Source of the DNA: Glebionis coronaria
Taxonomy: Eukaryota > Streptophyta > Magnoliopsida > Asterales > Asteraceae
Reading direction: 5' to 3'
NCBI GenBank assembly: GCA_025667525.1
Contig: CM046882.1
Coordinates: 530,335,473 to 530,399,472 of the forward strand
DNA length: 64,000 nucleotides
Made by a program: the position numbers and the translations under genes. How positions within the stretch are numbered: position 1 is the first letter of the stretch; every line of letters starts with the position of its first letter. Under the pieces are notes generated by a model, which ran no database searches, was not told the origin of the DNA, and saw only the letters and a list, made by a program, of their open reading frames with translations. This document shows, in pieces, positions 22,778 through 33,410 of this stretch.

Positions 22778-23950
22778 TTCGTCAACTCGGAGTATCCTAA
22801 TCACGTGTACAAGCTCAATAAGGCTCTTTACGGGTTGAAACAAGCTCCACGCACGTGGTACGATCTCCTATCGCCTTATCTCATTTCGAAAGGCTTCTCC
22901 AAAGGCAAAGTAGACCCAACATTATTTATTCTCAAGGAGGACAATGACATGATACTGGTACAAATTTATGTTGATGATATAATATTTGCTGCTACTAATC
23001 AAAGACTGTCTGAACATTTTGAGAAAATTATGTCCACACGTTTTAAGATGTCGATGATGGGAAAAATCTCATTTTTCTTAGGGTTACAAATTTCTCAAAA
23101 TCTCATAGGCATCTTCATTAATCAATCCAAATTTGCTCTTGAATCACTAAAGAAGTATCACTTTGAAAATTGTGACCCCGTGGATATTCCAATGGTGGAG
23201 AGATCCAAGTTAGATGAAGATAAGGAAGGGATAGCTGTCGATCCTAAACTTTACCGTGGAATGATCGGCACCCTTCTCTATCTGACTGCTAGCAGGCCTG
23301 ATTTGCAATTTGCTATATGCATGTGTGCCCGGTATCAGGCTCGGCCTACCGAAAAGCACTTACATGTTGTGAAAAGGATCTTTCGGTATCTTAAAGGAAC
23401 ACTTAATCGTAGTCTGTGGTATCCGAAGGATTCCTCTATTTCACTAATCTCATATGCAGATGCGGATTATGCTGGGTGTCAAGATACTAGATGTAGCACT
23501 TCTGGCAGTGTGCAACTTATTGGAGATAGACTTGTTAGTTGGGCATCTAAAAGGCAGAAAAGCGCCGCGATATCAAATACAGAGGCTAAATACATTGCTA
23601 TGTCCGATTGTTGTGCTCAAGTTCTTTGGATGCGATCACAATTAACTGACTACGGTCTTGGATTCAACAAAATCCCGATGTACTGTGATAACAAAAGTGC
23701 AATTGCTCTGTGCTGCAACTACGTTCAACATTCCCGGGCGAAGCAGATTGACATACGCTACAACTTCATCAAAGAGCAAGTGGAAAATGGAGTGATCGAA
23801 CTGTACTTCGTCAACACTGAGTATCAGCTGGCAGATATATTCACGAATGCCTTAGATCGAGGACGTATCGAGTTTTTGATTGAAAAGCTAGGCATGAAAT
23901 CATTCTCACCAGCGACACTTAAGGAGTTGGCAGAAGAAACTGAAGAATAG
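22778..23950 (+). pseudogene. pol: Cop-2 reverse transcriptase (right part) and RNase H
   Basis: This is the continuation of the RT cut by Cop-3 at 14245, and it is open for 390 codons. [20 protein letters not shown], the catalytic YVDD (22967-22978) and FFLGLQISQ belong to RT. RNase H follows with [15 protein letters not shown] and [10 protein letters not shown] (its acidic residues) and the [22 protein letters not shown] ending. No stop lies in this half, so damage to Cop-2 pol is concentrated upstream. It ends at TAG 23948; the extra ORF starts 2.6 kb further on. Confidence 0.92.
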
Positions 23951-25250
23951 TGGTGGTAAACTATTCTAGGGTATCTTTTGATCGTGATCTTGTATATTAT
24001 CGTATATATTTAAACCACCAAAAGAAAAATACAAAAATATAAAACATAGAAAAACCATAAAAAATATAAAATCAAGAAAATCTAAAAATATTTTTCATTT
24101 TAAAACGGGCATGTCTTTTAGTACGGTAATATTTACGGCCTTAGAAACGTCGATTAAAATTGACACAGCGCCATAAATAGAGCCCGTATAAAAGTTGTAC
24201 ATATTTTAAAACATGCCCATATGGCTTGTAGTTATTTCAGACTGCAACCCGCTTTTCACTTTAAAGTCACGTATTTCTTATGAAAACCTTGGCTCACAAC
24301 GAGAATTAATTTTCTCGGGTAAGGTTTACTTTAAAACCTTGTAAGGGACCAAGTTTACTTTATAACTTGGTCTAACACAAATAAGTGTACGTATCAGTGC
24401 ACTTATTTTGTAAAAATAAGAGAAATCTTATTGCCACCAGAATCGTTCCAACCATTCACTAAACCAGAAAAAGTCTTCATGGATATTTACTTCTTTATAA
24501 CATTGACTACAGCTCTTTAAATAGAAAACGGGTCCGTGTTTAAGGGAGAGCAAATATAAAATGTTTTCGAACTTAAATTGGTCTTCAAAATGGGGTTTTT
24601 TTAGTAAACATAACCCATTCATCGACTTCAGTAAATGCTAAATGTGCCTTGTGTGGAATATAACTTGAGGAATAGGTTGTTTAAAATTGTGCGTTAGGCG
24701 TATGTGTTCGTGTTTGTTTTCAAAGATAAGACGTTACGGGAGTTTGTTAGTTCATTTGTTGTTTTACAAGTGCTAAATTAACAATCTTAAATCCTTGGGA
24801 GTCAAAATTACATATTTGCAAAAAGGGGGACCAAGTGGCAATTTTTTGCAACATTGGTTTGACCTAAGTCAACTTAAATCCCCCCTCCCCGTTCTTTCTT
24901 TTTCATCGCATCACACAAACACATACTCTTTCTGCCATTATCAAGCTTCAAACTTTGAGTTATTTTAAGATAACCATCCGCTTACTCCATCTAGGTATTA
25001 ATTCTGTGAGTGATATGATTATCATGTTTTTCATCTCATTCTTTGCTTATCTCGTTTATCATCTTAACATAACAAACAAACCCCCAATTAATGAGTTAAT
25101 CAAATTTAAGGTTTATAGATTCTTGATGAAAATGAGTTTTAAGTGGTGGGATTCGTTCATCTAGCCTAGATATACATTGGTTTTACCCAGTTTTGCCTAA
25201 AACAGCTTCTAAGTCTCGAGATCGAACTCAACAGATTTGCATTGTTTATA
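23951..25250 (+). other. Cop-2 post-pol non-coding region with folded element
   Basis: The segment 24107-24420 is a run of stem-loops related to Cop-3 19711-19900: GGGCATGT/ACATGCCC, CGAGAA/TTCTCG near 24300, AAGGTTT/AAACCTT near 24325-24345, and ACCAAGTT/AACTTGGT near 24350-24385. A PPT-like TAAGGGAGAGCA is at 24541. The rest is AT-rich without notable ORFs, apart from a short AT-rich frame at 24955-25164 that I do not support as a gene. Confidence 0.65.
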
Positions 25251-25640
25251 TCGCCATGAATACGATGGACTCGCTACGATGACATGATCGCATGACTGGG
25301 ATATTATGATGGATTCATTACGATGGACTCATTACGATGGGTTCATTACAATGGACTCGTTACGATGGGTTCATTATGATGGACTCGTTGCGATGGGTTC
25401 ATTGCGATGGGTCCGTTGAGATGGGTTCATTGCGATGGGTCCGTTGCGATGGGTCCGTTGTGATGGGTCCGTTGCGATGGGTCCGTTGCGATGGGCTTGT
25501 TACGATGGGCTTGTTGCGATGGGCTTGTTGCGATGGGCTTGTTACGACGGGTTAAATGCGATGGAATCGCTACGATGGCCTCAATACGATTCCACTGCGA
25601 TGCATCGTTACGATGGACCAAAATTTGCAAGGTTGTTTAG
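25250..25640. repeat. GCGATGGGTCCGTT minisatellite
   Basis: Around twenty imperfect copies of a ~15 bp unit (TTRCGATGGGTYCGT / GCGATGGGCTTGTT) lie in the Cop-2 post-pol region. Reading frames over the array on both strands are repeat artefacts. Confidence 0.85.
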
Positions 25641-26001
25641 ACATGTTTAGAACTACGATGGAATTAGTATTGCAATTCCTTTGCTTTGAATGATTTTTAG
25701 ATTGCGATAAGGGTTTACATTGTAACACATGTTAGGCTTGTAATGGACTTTAAGAATTGTGCACATGCCAAAGACTATCTAATGAATTCGGCGTAGACAA
25801 CATTCCCACTTTATTAAGCTTTAAGTAAATTAGGGCCATTAAAACAAAACCAAGTTATATTGGAAATAATTAATTTTATCTCATAAGAATACTTGAAGGG
25901 TTTCTTATTACAGAAGTTCATCTTATTTAATAAATTGACAATTCTGTAAACAAAAGAGATACAAATTACTTATTCAATGTCTTGTGTTTTGTATCCAGGC
26001 C
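25641..26001. other. AT-rich spacer before the mini-ORF
   Basis: Nothing recognisable except GTATCCAG at 25991-25998. That is a plausible splice acceptor three bases before the ATG at 26002. Confidence 0.4.
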
Positions 26002-26229
26002 ATGGAAGACAAAGTCTCATCATTGTATAACCCTGTGTTCAAGCCTACTGAAATTTGGGTTGAGGATACTCCAAAAATTACTGAAGTAGTGGTTGAAACT
26101 AAACCAAAGTCTACTGAAGTTGTGGTTGAAACTAAACCAAGACCTACTGAGGTTGTGGTTGAAACTAAACCTAGACCTACTGAGGTTCTGGTTATGACAA
26201 CCAAGAAACCAAAATTTTCAATGAACTAA
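26002..26229 (+). CDS. Small repeat protein in Cop-2, unknown function
   Basis: ATG at 26002 opens 75 codons. Residues about 20-65 are imperfect tandem copies of an 11-residue unit (TEVVVETKPRP), coded by 33 bp repeats. No domain is recognised. Its start closely follows a polypyrimidine-poor but AG-ending site (25998). The next ORF start at 26591 is likewise preceded by an AG site, so it could be a first exon of a spliced extra-ORF transcript. It may equally be a chance frame over a minisatellite. Confidence 0.4.
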   Translation: MEDKVSSLYNPVFKPTEIWVEDTPKITEVVVETKPKSTEVVVETKPRPTEVVVETKPRPTEVLVMTTKKPKFSMN

Positions 26230-26406
26230 TGATAGGTCGTTATCTCCTTAGAATAAATTGTCTGTGGTATATCTTTCATAATTCTAGGTGTGATTCTGAA
26301 TGTATGAACTTAGTCCATATGAACTATGTCTGTATCTTGTTACTCAATCATATGTGGTGACATTTTTTGTGATTTATTCCCTATGCTTAGGATTTACATA
26401 GTTTAT

Positions 26407-26557
<151 letters not shown>

Positions 26558-26590
26558 CAAGTTTGCTTGTGTTTATCTAAAAACAGGAAA

Positions 26591-27858
26591 ATGTCGATAA
26601 CCGAAGAAGAACAAAAACGACTAGATCTTATCCTTGTTCCACTTAATGCTAGAATGCAACATGCACCAAACAATTTTCATCTGAAAGACGATTTTGATCC
26701 TTCTTTGGCGGCATTCAAAATTGCAACGAACATCCTAGATTGTTCACCAATAAAGGATGCTTTACGTGTCACTGTATCAGTTCCTGAAGTATACATGCAC
26801 GGATTTTGGGCAACAGCCACAATCACACAGGCAAAACAGTTGTCAAAGAAGATTATCTCTTTTACGCTAAACAACAAAGACTTGACACTTGACTTGCGTC
26901 AATTTAGGCAACTATTCAAGCTTCCTATTTAGCAAAAGGAGAACACTTTGTGCCTGAACCAGATTTAGAAGAACTGCTTTGAGTAATCCGAGAATTGAAT
27001 TATGAGGGTGAAATTGGTTTCCTTTCTCAGTTTAACACGTCACATATTGGGCAACCTTGGAAAGCAATTGTCACTACTTTAGTAAAATGCCTTACTTCCA
27101 AGATTCGCAGATCAGACGCAATGAGACCCTCTCAGGCAAATATCTTTTGGGGTCTCTACACTGGATCTAAAGTGGACTATGCATTACAACTTTGGGAGGA
27201 ATTCTGTCATCAATTCACAAGTTCTAAGAGGAAAGCGGTGCATCTCCCATTTCCAAGGTTCACAAAACTAATCATCAACTTCTTCATGAAGAGTGACCCA
27301 GATATTGATCCTCGTGGGAATTTCTTCTATCATACTCAAGATAGTGATGATGTGTTGGATACTATGACTGCAGATAATCAATTCACAAAGTATTCACTCA
27401 GGCCAGCTCCAGTGCCAGACATCATGATGAATGAAGGAATCAAGGAAAGTGATCATTACCAAGAGATGCTACTGGATATTGAAGCATAGTTCAAACGAGC
27501 AAATGCAGCTCCATCTGAGAAACAATCAGAGAAGCAAAAAGGTAAACGAAAGAAAAGGGTTTCCAAGCGCCAATCGACTGCTTCTTCAAAAGATAAAGGC
27601 ACAGGGAAAGAGCAATTAGTTGATGAAGATGCTGAAGAAGATGAGATGACCCACACTGAGGAGGACCACGAAGAAGTACCACTAAGAAGGCAAAAGAAAG
27701 CAAAGCAAACCAAAGGTAAAGAATCACTTGTTGCTTTAGTTGAACCAGCTAAACAAACCATTCTGAAGACAAACAACTACGTATTACTCTTCAGCAAAGC
27801 AGAGTGGAGGCTTTTGCAACATACAAAGGATCAGGTTCAACAATGTTTGAGGACTTAG
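26591..27858 (+). pseudogene. Cop-2 extra ORF after RNase H, N-terminal domain
   Basis: ATG at 26591, just after AACAG. The first 113 residues (LVPLNARMQ ... VPEVYMHGFWATATI ... LRQFRQLFKLP) run to TAG 26930. Homologous coding shifts to another frame (from 26932; TGA about 26983; open 26986-27489; TAG 27487) and continues as a lysine-rich tail to 27858. The hallmarks PEVYMHGFW, PWKAIVTTLVKCL, ANIFWGLY and FPRFTKLIINFF match, as I remember, a domain that follows RNase H in Asteraceae copia polyproteins. I know of no function for it. It has no signal peptide and no clear membrane segment, so it does not look like an envelope protein despite its position. Confidence 0.7.
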
Positions 27859-30512
27859 AGGAATTTGGTAATCCTGATGCCGATATTGCTTTTTATGAAG
27901 ATCCTACCGATGAAGATGCTGATAACTTCCATTTTGAAAGTCGTGAGCAGAGTGAAGAGGGTGCTAGCAGTGAGAACACAGATACAAATTTGTTGTATCA
28001 CGATGTCAATATCACCACATCTTTACCGGAACCAACTAACACTGTGATTAACGAAGATGCTCACGCAACTCTCATTCAAGGAACTCCACTTCAAAGTAAG
28101 TCTATTTCCGGCTCTGACGATGTTATGAAATATCTTAATTTCGAAGGGGAGGGTGTCGAGGTTACAAATACTGATCCATCGACAAATGAAAATATGGTGG
28201 ATGTTCCTATAACTTCTGTTACTTTAACTACCATTCCACCACTAACCACCCTGGCCATCACTAATGTCATAACACCAGCTATCACACCAGTACCTGTTGA
28301 ACAACCTGTATCAACTACCGCCCTAATGACTGAATCCACACCGTCATCAACTGTTGAACAACCTGTATCGACTACCACCCCAACAACTGAATCTACACCG
28401 CCATCAATCATTGAACAACCTGTATCAACCACCGCCTCAATGACTGAACCTACACCATCACCTATCCTTGAACAACCTGTATCATCCACCACCACTCTAA
28501 CACTCGTGGTTACACCTACACCATCCTTACAACAAGTATCATCTACCTCCAACCCGTTCCTCACAGTCAGTGATCCACTGATCCGGTCTCTTCAACAACA
28601 GCTGGAGGCTCAAGCTAAACAAATAGCCGCACTGACTGAAAGATTCACCACTCCTGACACATAAACTCTCAAGGAACCACAACCTGATGAGCCTACACTC
28701 AAGAAAATATCCGACAGCGTGTCTAAACTTAAAGAACAACATAAATCATTTCTTGGAGAGAAGAAAACTCGTGACAAAGAGAATGTTGCCTTTCTTGGGT
28801 CAATTAATGAGAAGATGACCAACATCATTCGACGAGAAGTAAAGTCATATGTTGATCAAGAACTAACACCTCTTTTCGGTACTGGTTTATCTACCCTTCA
28901 ACTAATGAAATTGTTGCAGAAACGACTGAAAGATATGAGGACTAGTAAATCGAAATATAAACGCAAAATTCTGCAATATCTCAACAAAGTAATCATTGAA
29001 GATACACCTGCCGATACTGAAGACTCTGAGTCAGAGGTGGAAGATAATGAGGGTAATTGTGATGAGGATGATGGTGATGATGATCAAAATGAGGAAGAAA
29101 ATTAGGAAGGCGGGGATGAGGAAGAAGAGGATAAGGACAAAGATGAAGATGAACAAGAGAACAAGGAAGAAGAGGATGAGGATAACAAAGAAGACGAGGA
29201 CGAGGATTCAGATGGGAATGAGGATGATGATGTTGATAATGATGACATAAATGGAACCAAAAAGGGTGATACAAATGACAAAACGGGTACGACTAGCGAC
29301 GAGTCAAATAAGGGTGAAGGCGATAAGGAAATTGAGAAAGGTATTGAAGAAGCTGAAGAAAGCATTGCTGAAACTGCAGAAAAGACGGCGGACGCTACTG
29401 TACCCGAATCTCAGCACACTGACACAGGTATATCTACTGAACCAGATTCTACTACTGTTTCTCACAACGAATCTGTAGAACCCATGCAAGAAGACGAAAT
29501 TCTAGTCTCTATGCCCAATGATGATATACCGATGACACAAGAACAACCTTTAACACCATCTGAAGATCAACACATTTCAGATATGGAAGTAGAAGACTTA
29601 AATGTGCCAGAACTCACGTTTGCTGAATCTCTTATCATCGATGACACGGTACAGGAGCAACTCTGGCTCACAAATGCAGCACCACAACATCCTTTCGCCA
29701 CAGCAACAGAAATGGAACTCACTCAATATCTAAACAATCTAATAGATTTCTCGGCCTTTCTAAGGTATCATCATGGGAAACCAACAATGACTCCAGACCT
29801 TATCAAAATGGCAGCCGCAGACGTGGACTTCTTTGATAATTTGAAGATCAGCCATAATGAGGTTGAATATCACTTAAATGAGCTTACAAAGGCCATGAGA
29901 GCGACGACTACGGGAATTCAGACTCCAGTGTTACGACCTCTTACACCCACAGTCATCGCCGATTCTGCAACGATTCTAATAGAACACTTTGTATCTCATG
30001 ATCTCGAGTACCTTGAAAAAGGCGCGAAGAAGTATGCCACATCACTTACTATGATCAAGGTTATCTATCTGGAGAACGTATCGTGGATAGAAGATAAAGT
30101 ACCTGATGCGTTATGGAGAAGGAAGTTGCTCAAGTTTTATGACACTTATGCATCACTTGGCATCTCTCACTGGACTCCAAAGAAAAGGTTAGCTTACAAT
30201 CACTTCCATCGTCCAAAGAGAGGTTTTTCTATTGTTTTAGATCATAGAATTAAAAGCATACAAGGAGCAACTACTCAGACTGTATACGGCTATGATTACT
30301 TGAATGTAATCGTGTTCAAACGTACTGATGAAAAGGAATATAGAATTGACGAAAGTGATCTCCAGTACCTTCGCCTTGAAGACATCGAAGATCTTCTATT
30401 GATATTGGCTCAGGAAAAAGTCGACCGTTTACCACCTGAGATAGTCACGCTACAAAGGTATACTGGGTGGAAGATTTTCCACTTGGAGTGGAGAGCTATC
30501 AAAAGCAGCTAA
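27804..30512 (+). pseudogene. Cop-2 extra ORF, central repeat, acidic and conserved C-terminal domain
   Basis: One frame with two stops (TAA 28662, TAG 29103). In order it holds an acidic start, then four 57 bp (19-residue) repeats of the EQPVSTT..TE.TPS type (28296-28523). A short coiled coil (28570-28850) and a very acidic D/E/K tract (29020-29260) follow. A conserved-looking domain (29590-30512) comes last, with DFSAFLRYHH, EVEYHLNELTKAM, SHDLEYLEKGAKKYATS, LGISHWTPKKR and LRLEDIEDLLLILAQEKV. The last block resembles the same Asteraceae copia extension. Ser/Thr repeats plus acidic tract suggest a soluble linker-rich protein. Function unknown. Confidence 0.7.
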
Positions 30513-30835
30513 ACTTGCAACGTCCCCATACAACTCCACTCCGTAATTTCCACAAGAACAAGATGCCTTACATGGGAACCACGACACCGGAAGCAGGGAT
30601 ATTTTATCCGAATGAGACTGGCGTCATGCAGTTTATGCGATTCTTCAAACTGCACAAATTCAGCGATGGTATGCTCAAGCATGTTCGAGATGATCTGATG
30701 GTTCTCAATGCCGACCTACCGCTTCCAGCAGTCAAGTACCCCTGGACAAGCCAATGCAAAAGAGGATCTAAGTACGCGATCAAAAAGATCGAAGAACTTT
30801 TAAGGAAGCGCCGGTTGCTAAGAAAAGTGGAATGA
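30467..30835 (+). pseudogene. Cop-2 extra ORF, C-terminal end
   Basis: A one-base frame change near 30470 continues the previous domain: MEDFPLGVESYQKQLNLQRP, then KFSDGMLKHVRDDLMVLN and a basic end (KKIEELLRKRRLLRKVE) to TGA at 30833. With its two upstream parts the whole extra ORF spans about 4.25 kb, or roughly 1400 codons. Confidence 0.7.
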
Positions 30836-33087
30836 TTCGCAGGTGGACGACCATATGGAGCTCACCATAGGTTCACGGAACGATCCATTTAATTATGGAT
30901 CGTCTTATAACAGGTCTACTCCATATGTCTATTACTGTGAATATGTTAATTTATGTATAATCAGCTTTTGTGGCATGTTGTAGTGTAAAAGTATGATATT
31001 TTTCAAGAATTTCTCTCGAGATTCTAAATCTTTCAAACATATCGTACTCGAACACTACAACTAACCCTCATTAATTTGAGGGGGAGCATAAATATGTTCT
31101 TTGGCCAACATCTAATTTCATTTTATTACCCAAAGACCGGTTAATCCATTAATATACAAAATATTGATGGTTAACATTTTGGAAAAGAGAAGAAAATGGG
31201 ATTAAGGAGACTTAATGATACTTGGATAAACAACGAAACAGGCTTAAAAGATAAACCAACATAATATGTGTAATGCACATGTTAAGGGGGAGCATTTTTG
31301 ATGAACAAAACACTTAAGGCACAAAAACTTTGATTATAATATCACAAGTGCTTTAGGTGATTTTTCAAGGATTTTTCATGGTAACAATACTTACCTAAAA
31401 CACACTTAATTCACGATGGATGTGGTGAAAAAAGGGTGGTAAGATTAGGTATTAGCCCAATGATTCATCAGAACCGATGGAATCTTCCCAAGGACAATTC
31501 CCTAGATAGGATTAGTAGTCCTTAGGAAAGATGGAGAAAGATTGTGAACGTAGCTGAGTACCGACTAATTACTGATGCTAGCACTGGAACAATCACAACA
31601 AGGTGCTAGTGATGATGTATTGGTAAGTACTGAAGGGGTTGAAGAATGAAAAAGAAATGTAAATATAAAGGGTGTAAAGAAAGAAGCCCTCCTTATAACT
31701 TAGGATAGAAACCGGGTCAACACATCTATAATTGGGATCATTTTTAATGATTCTCAATATTGAAGACAAGACATCATGGTCCCAGTGATGTCATGCACAA
31801 CCCCTCCCAGCTAACTCAAATATCTCTCAAAAGATGTTTGTTTTAATCACACGGAGCATAACACGTTATCTATTGGTTTATTCACTCCGAATAGACTGAT
31901 ATTGAAATGGCGGCAATCCTCTCCAGCCATCGCTCAGTAAATCAAAACACACTATCGAGTCTAGAGCCACGAGATCATCAAAAATCTCATTAGGACACTT
32001 TCCATTTATTCCTTGCTTCTTCACACACTGTGAAAAGTAAGAGATCTTTATGAGTCCTACGCAGTATTCTTGTAATACTGCCAGAACATCCGAGTGATAC
32101 GCAAGTATTACAATGAAGATGGAAATCCTGCTTGAGCCAACATCAAACAAGCTCATGGTAGGTGACACGTGCGATTCTTTAAGAACCAATCTTGTGAAAA
32201 ACTGGAAAGAAACAGTAGTTTAATTCTTAATTAAACTTAAACTCGTTCAGGCCTCTACGCATTATCGTATGATCTTGCCAGAACACTCAGAGTGACACTC
32301 TTTAGTGTTCACAGTGACGAGTGGAAATCCTTCTAGTGTTAACATCAAACAGCACTTGGTAGGTGACAAGCAAGATTCTAATTGAATCAAGCTCGTGACA
32401 ATTGGAAAGCAACGATGGTGAAAATCTTAATGTAAATTCACTTGTTCCAGGTTTCATGAATTGACGGCATCAATCATAAGGATTTTTAATTCAAATGATT
32501 CACTCTTTATGTTCGCAGTCAAGCTTAGTGATCGTCGAATAAAGAGAACGGGTTTACCCGCGAAATCCTGTCAGGAAGTTACTTAATTGAAACTATCTGT
32601 CACAGGTACAATATCTAATATCGTCCAACGGTCTTCACCGACCGGAGGTAAAATGCTACCGATATAGAATGAAATGTTCTAGCCATTTTGTTCGTATCTT
32701 ATTATGTTGCTGCACTCGATGACGGTGGCGTTGCGGTGTACCTGTTGAAGTCGTCCTCACATACTTATTCCTTCTGCATCAAATATTTCAGCAAATTCAA
32801 GAAAGTCTGACCTAAAAGTCTTCCGCTATATCGACTCTGAAACTTTCAAGAATTCAACAAAGGATAAGTGTGTGGGACATGAAGTCATGAAGAGGCGAAC
32901 ATCACAAGAAGATAAAGATTGCACGTGAAAGGCCAAAAGAACATGTTCCGAGCAAAAGTCTGATATTATTCAACACATATTCACAAAAAGAAGAAAAAGT
33001 TAAAGTAGAAAAGAGAAAGTGGACTACGAGCTCAAGAACAAGATCTAACATGCTAGATTAGGACTTTGTAAATTTGGAGTGACCTCC
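30836..33087 (+). other. Cop-2 3' non-coding region
   Basis: No ORF worth reporting. It shares collinear blocks with Cop-3 20330-22310, including the palindrome CCCTCATTAATTTGAGGG (31065-31082), the purine tract GTTAAGGGGGAGCA (31281-31294) and the AACGGTCTTCACCGACCGG stem (about 32625-32645). Sharing between elements with different coding content suggests this 3' region matters for replication or packaging, or that both descend from one family. Confidence 0.75.
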
Positions 33088-33100
33088 CTTTGGGGGAGAT
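33088..33100 (+). other. Polypurine tract of Cop-2
   Basis: CTTTGGGGGAGAT lies immediately before the 3' LTR and is the expected plus-strand primer. The same form occurs in Cop-3, Cop-4 (minus strand) and Lard-1. Confidence 0.85.
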
Positions 33101-33390
33101 TGTTGGAAATACGTTTTACGTATAAAGAAAGTCTCGGTCACTCCAACAATATAGTTATAGGCTCGTAGTAATGTTTATGTTAAGCCCGACCCATGAGCAT
33201 GTTCATGGGCCGGAGGTCCAAGTCTATTTAAGGACTTGGGTATATAAACCTTTTTCCACCATGGAAAGAGGTGTTGGTTGTTTTATTTTTCTCAAGTTAA
33301 TACACATAGTTTCTTTCACTTCTCTCTCTAGTTTCTCTCTCTAGGAAAACATCAACCCTCTTGAAATACAAAGATTATCACACTTCTACA
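33101..33390 (+). repeat. 3' LTR of Cop-2
   Basis: 290 bp, from TGTTGGAAATACG to TTCTACA, with a TATATAAA box. It differs from the 5' LTR by about seven substitutions and two short indels. It is followed by ACAAT and then the Gyp-1 PBS. Confidence 0.93.
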
Positions 33391-33395
33391 ACAAT
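33391..33395 (+). repeat. Target-site duplication of Cop-2, right copy
   Basis: ACAAT, identical to 6583-6587. Confidence 0.93.
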
Positions 33396-33397
33396 TA

Positions 33398-33410
33398 TGT
33401 TATCAGAGAC
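33398..33410 (+). other. Primer binding site of Gyp-1, displaced
   Basis: TGTTATCAGAGAC resembles the initiator-Met PBS TGGTATCAGAGC with two changes. Removing Cop-2 and one ACAAT places it a few bases after the end of the Gyp-1 5' LTR, as expected. Confidence 0.75.

Noticed and set aside
25337..25650. Tandem repeat array considered as CRISPR-like
   Set aside because: Units are contiguous with no unique spacers, and this is plant nuclear DNA.
28091..28742. Minus-strand frames opposite the extra ORF
   Set aside because: Antisense shadows of the Ser/Thr-rich repeats, with no recognisable domain.
29102..29365. Ser-rich minus-strand frame
   Set aside because: Antisense of the acidic GAR-rich tract of the extra ORF.
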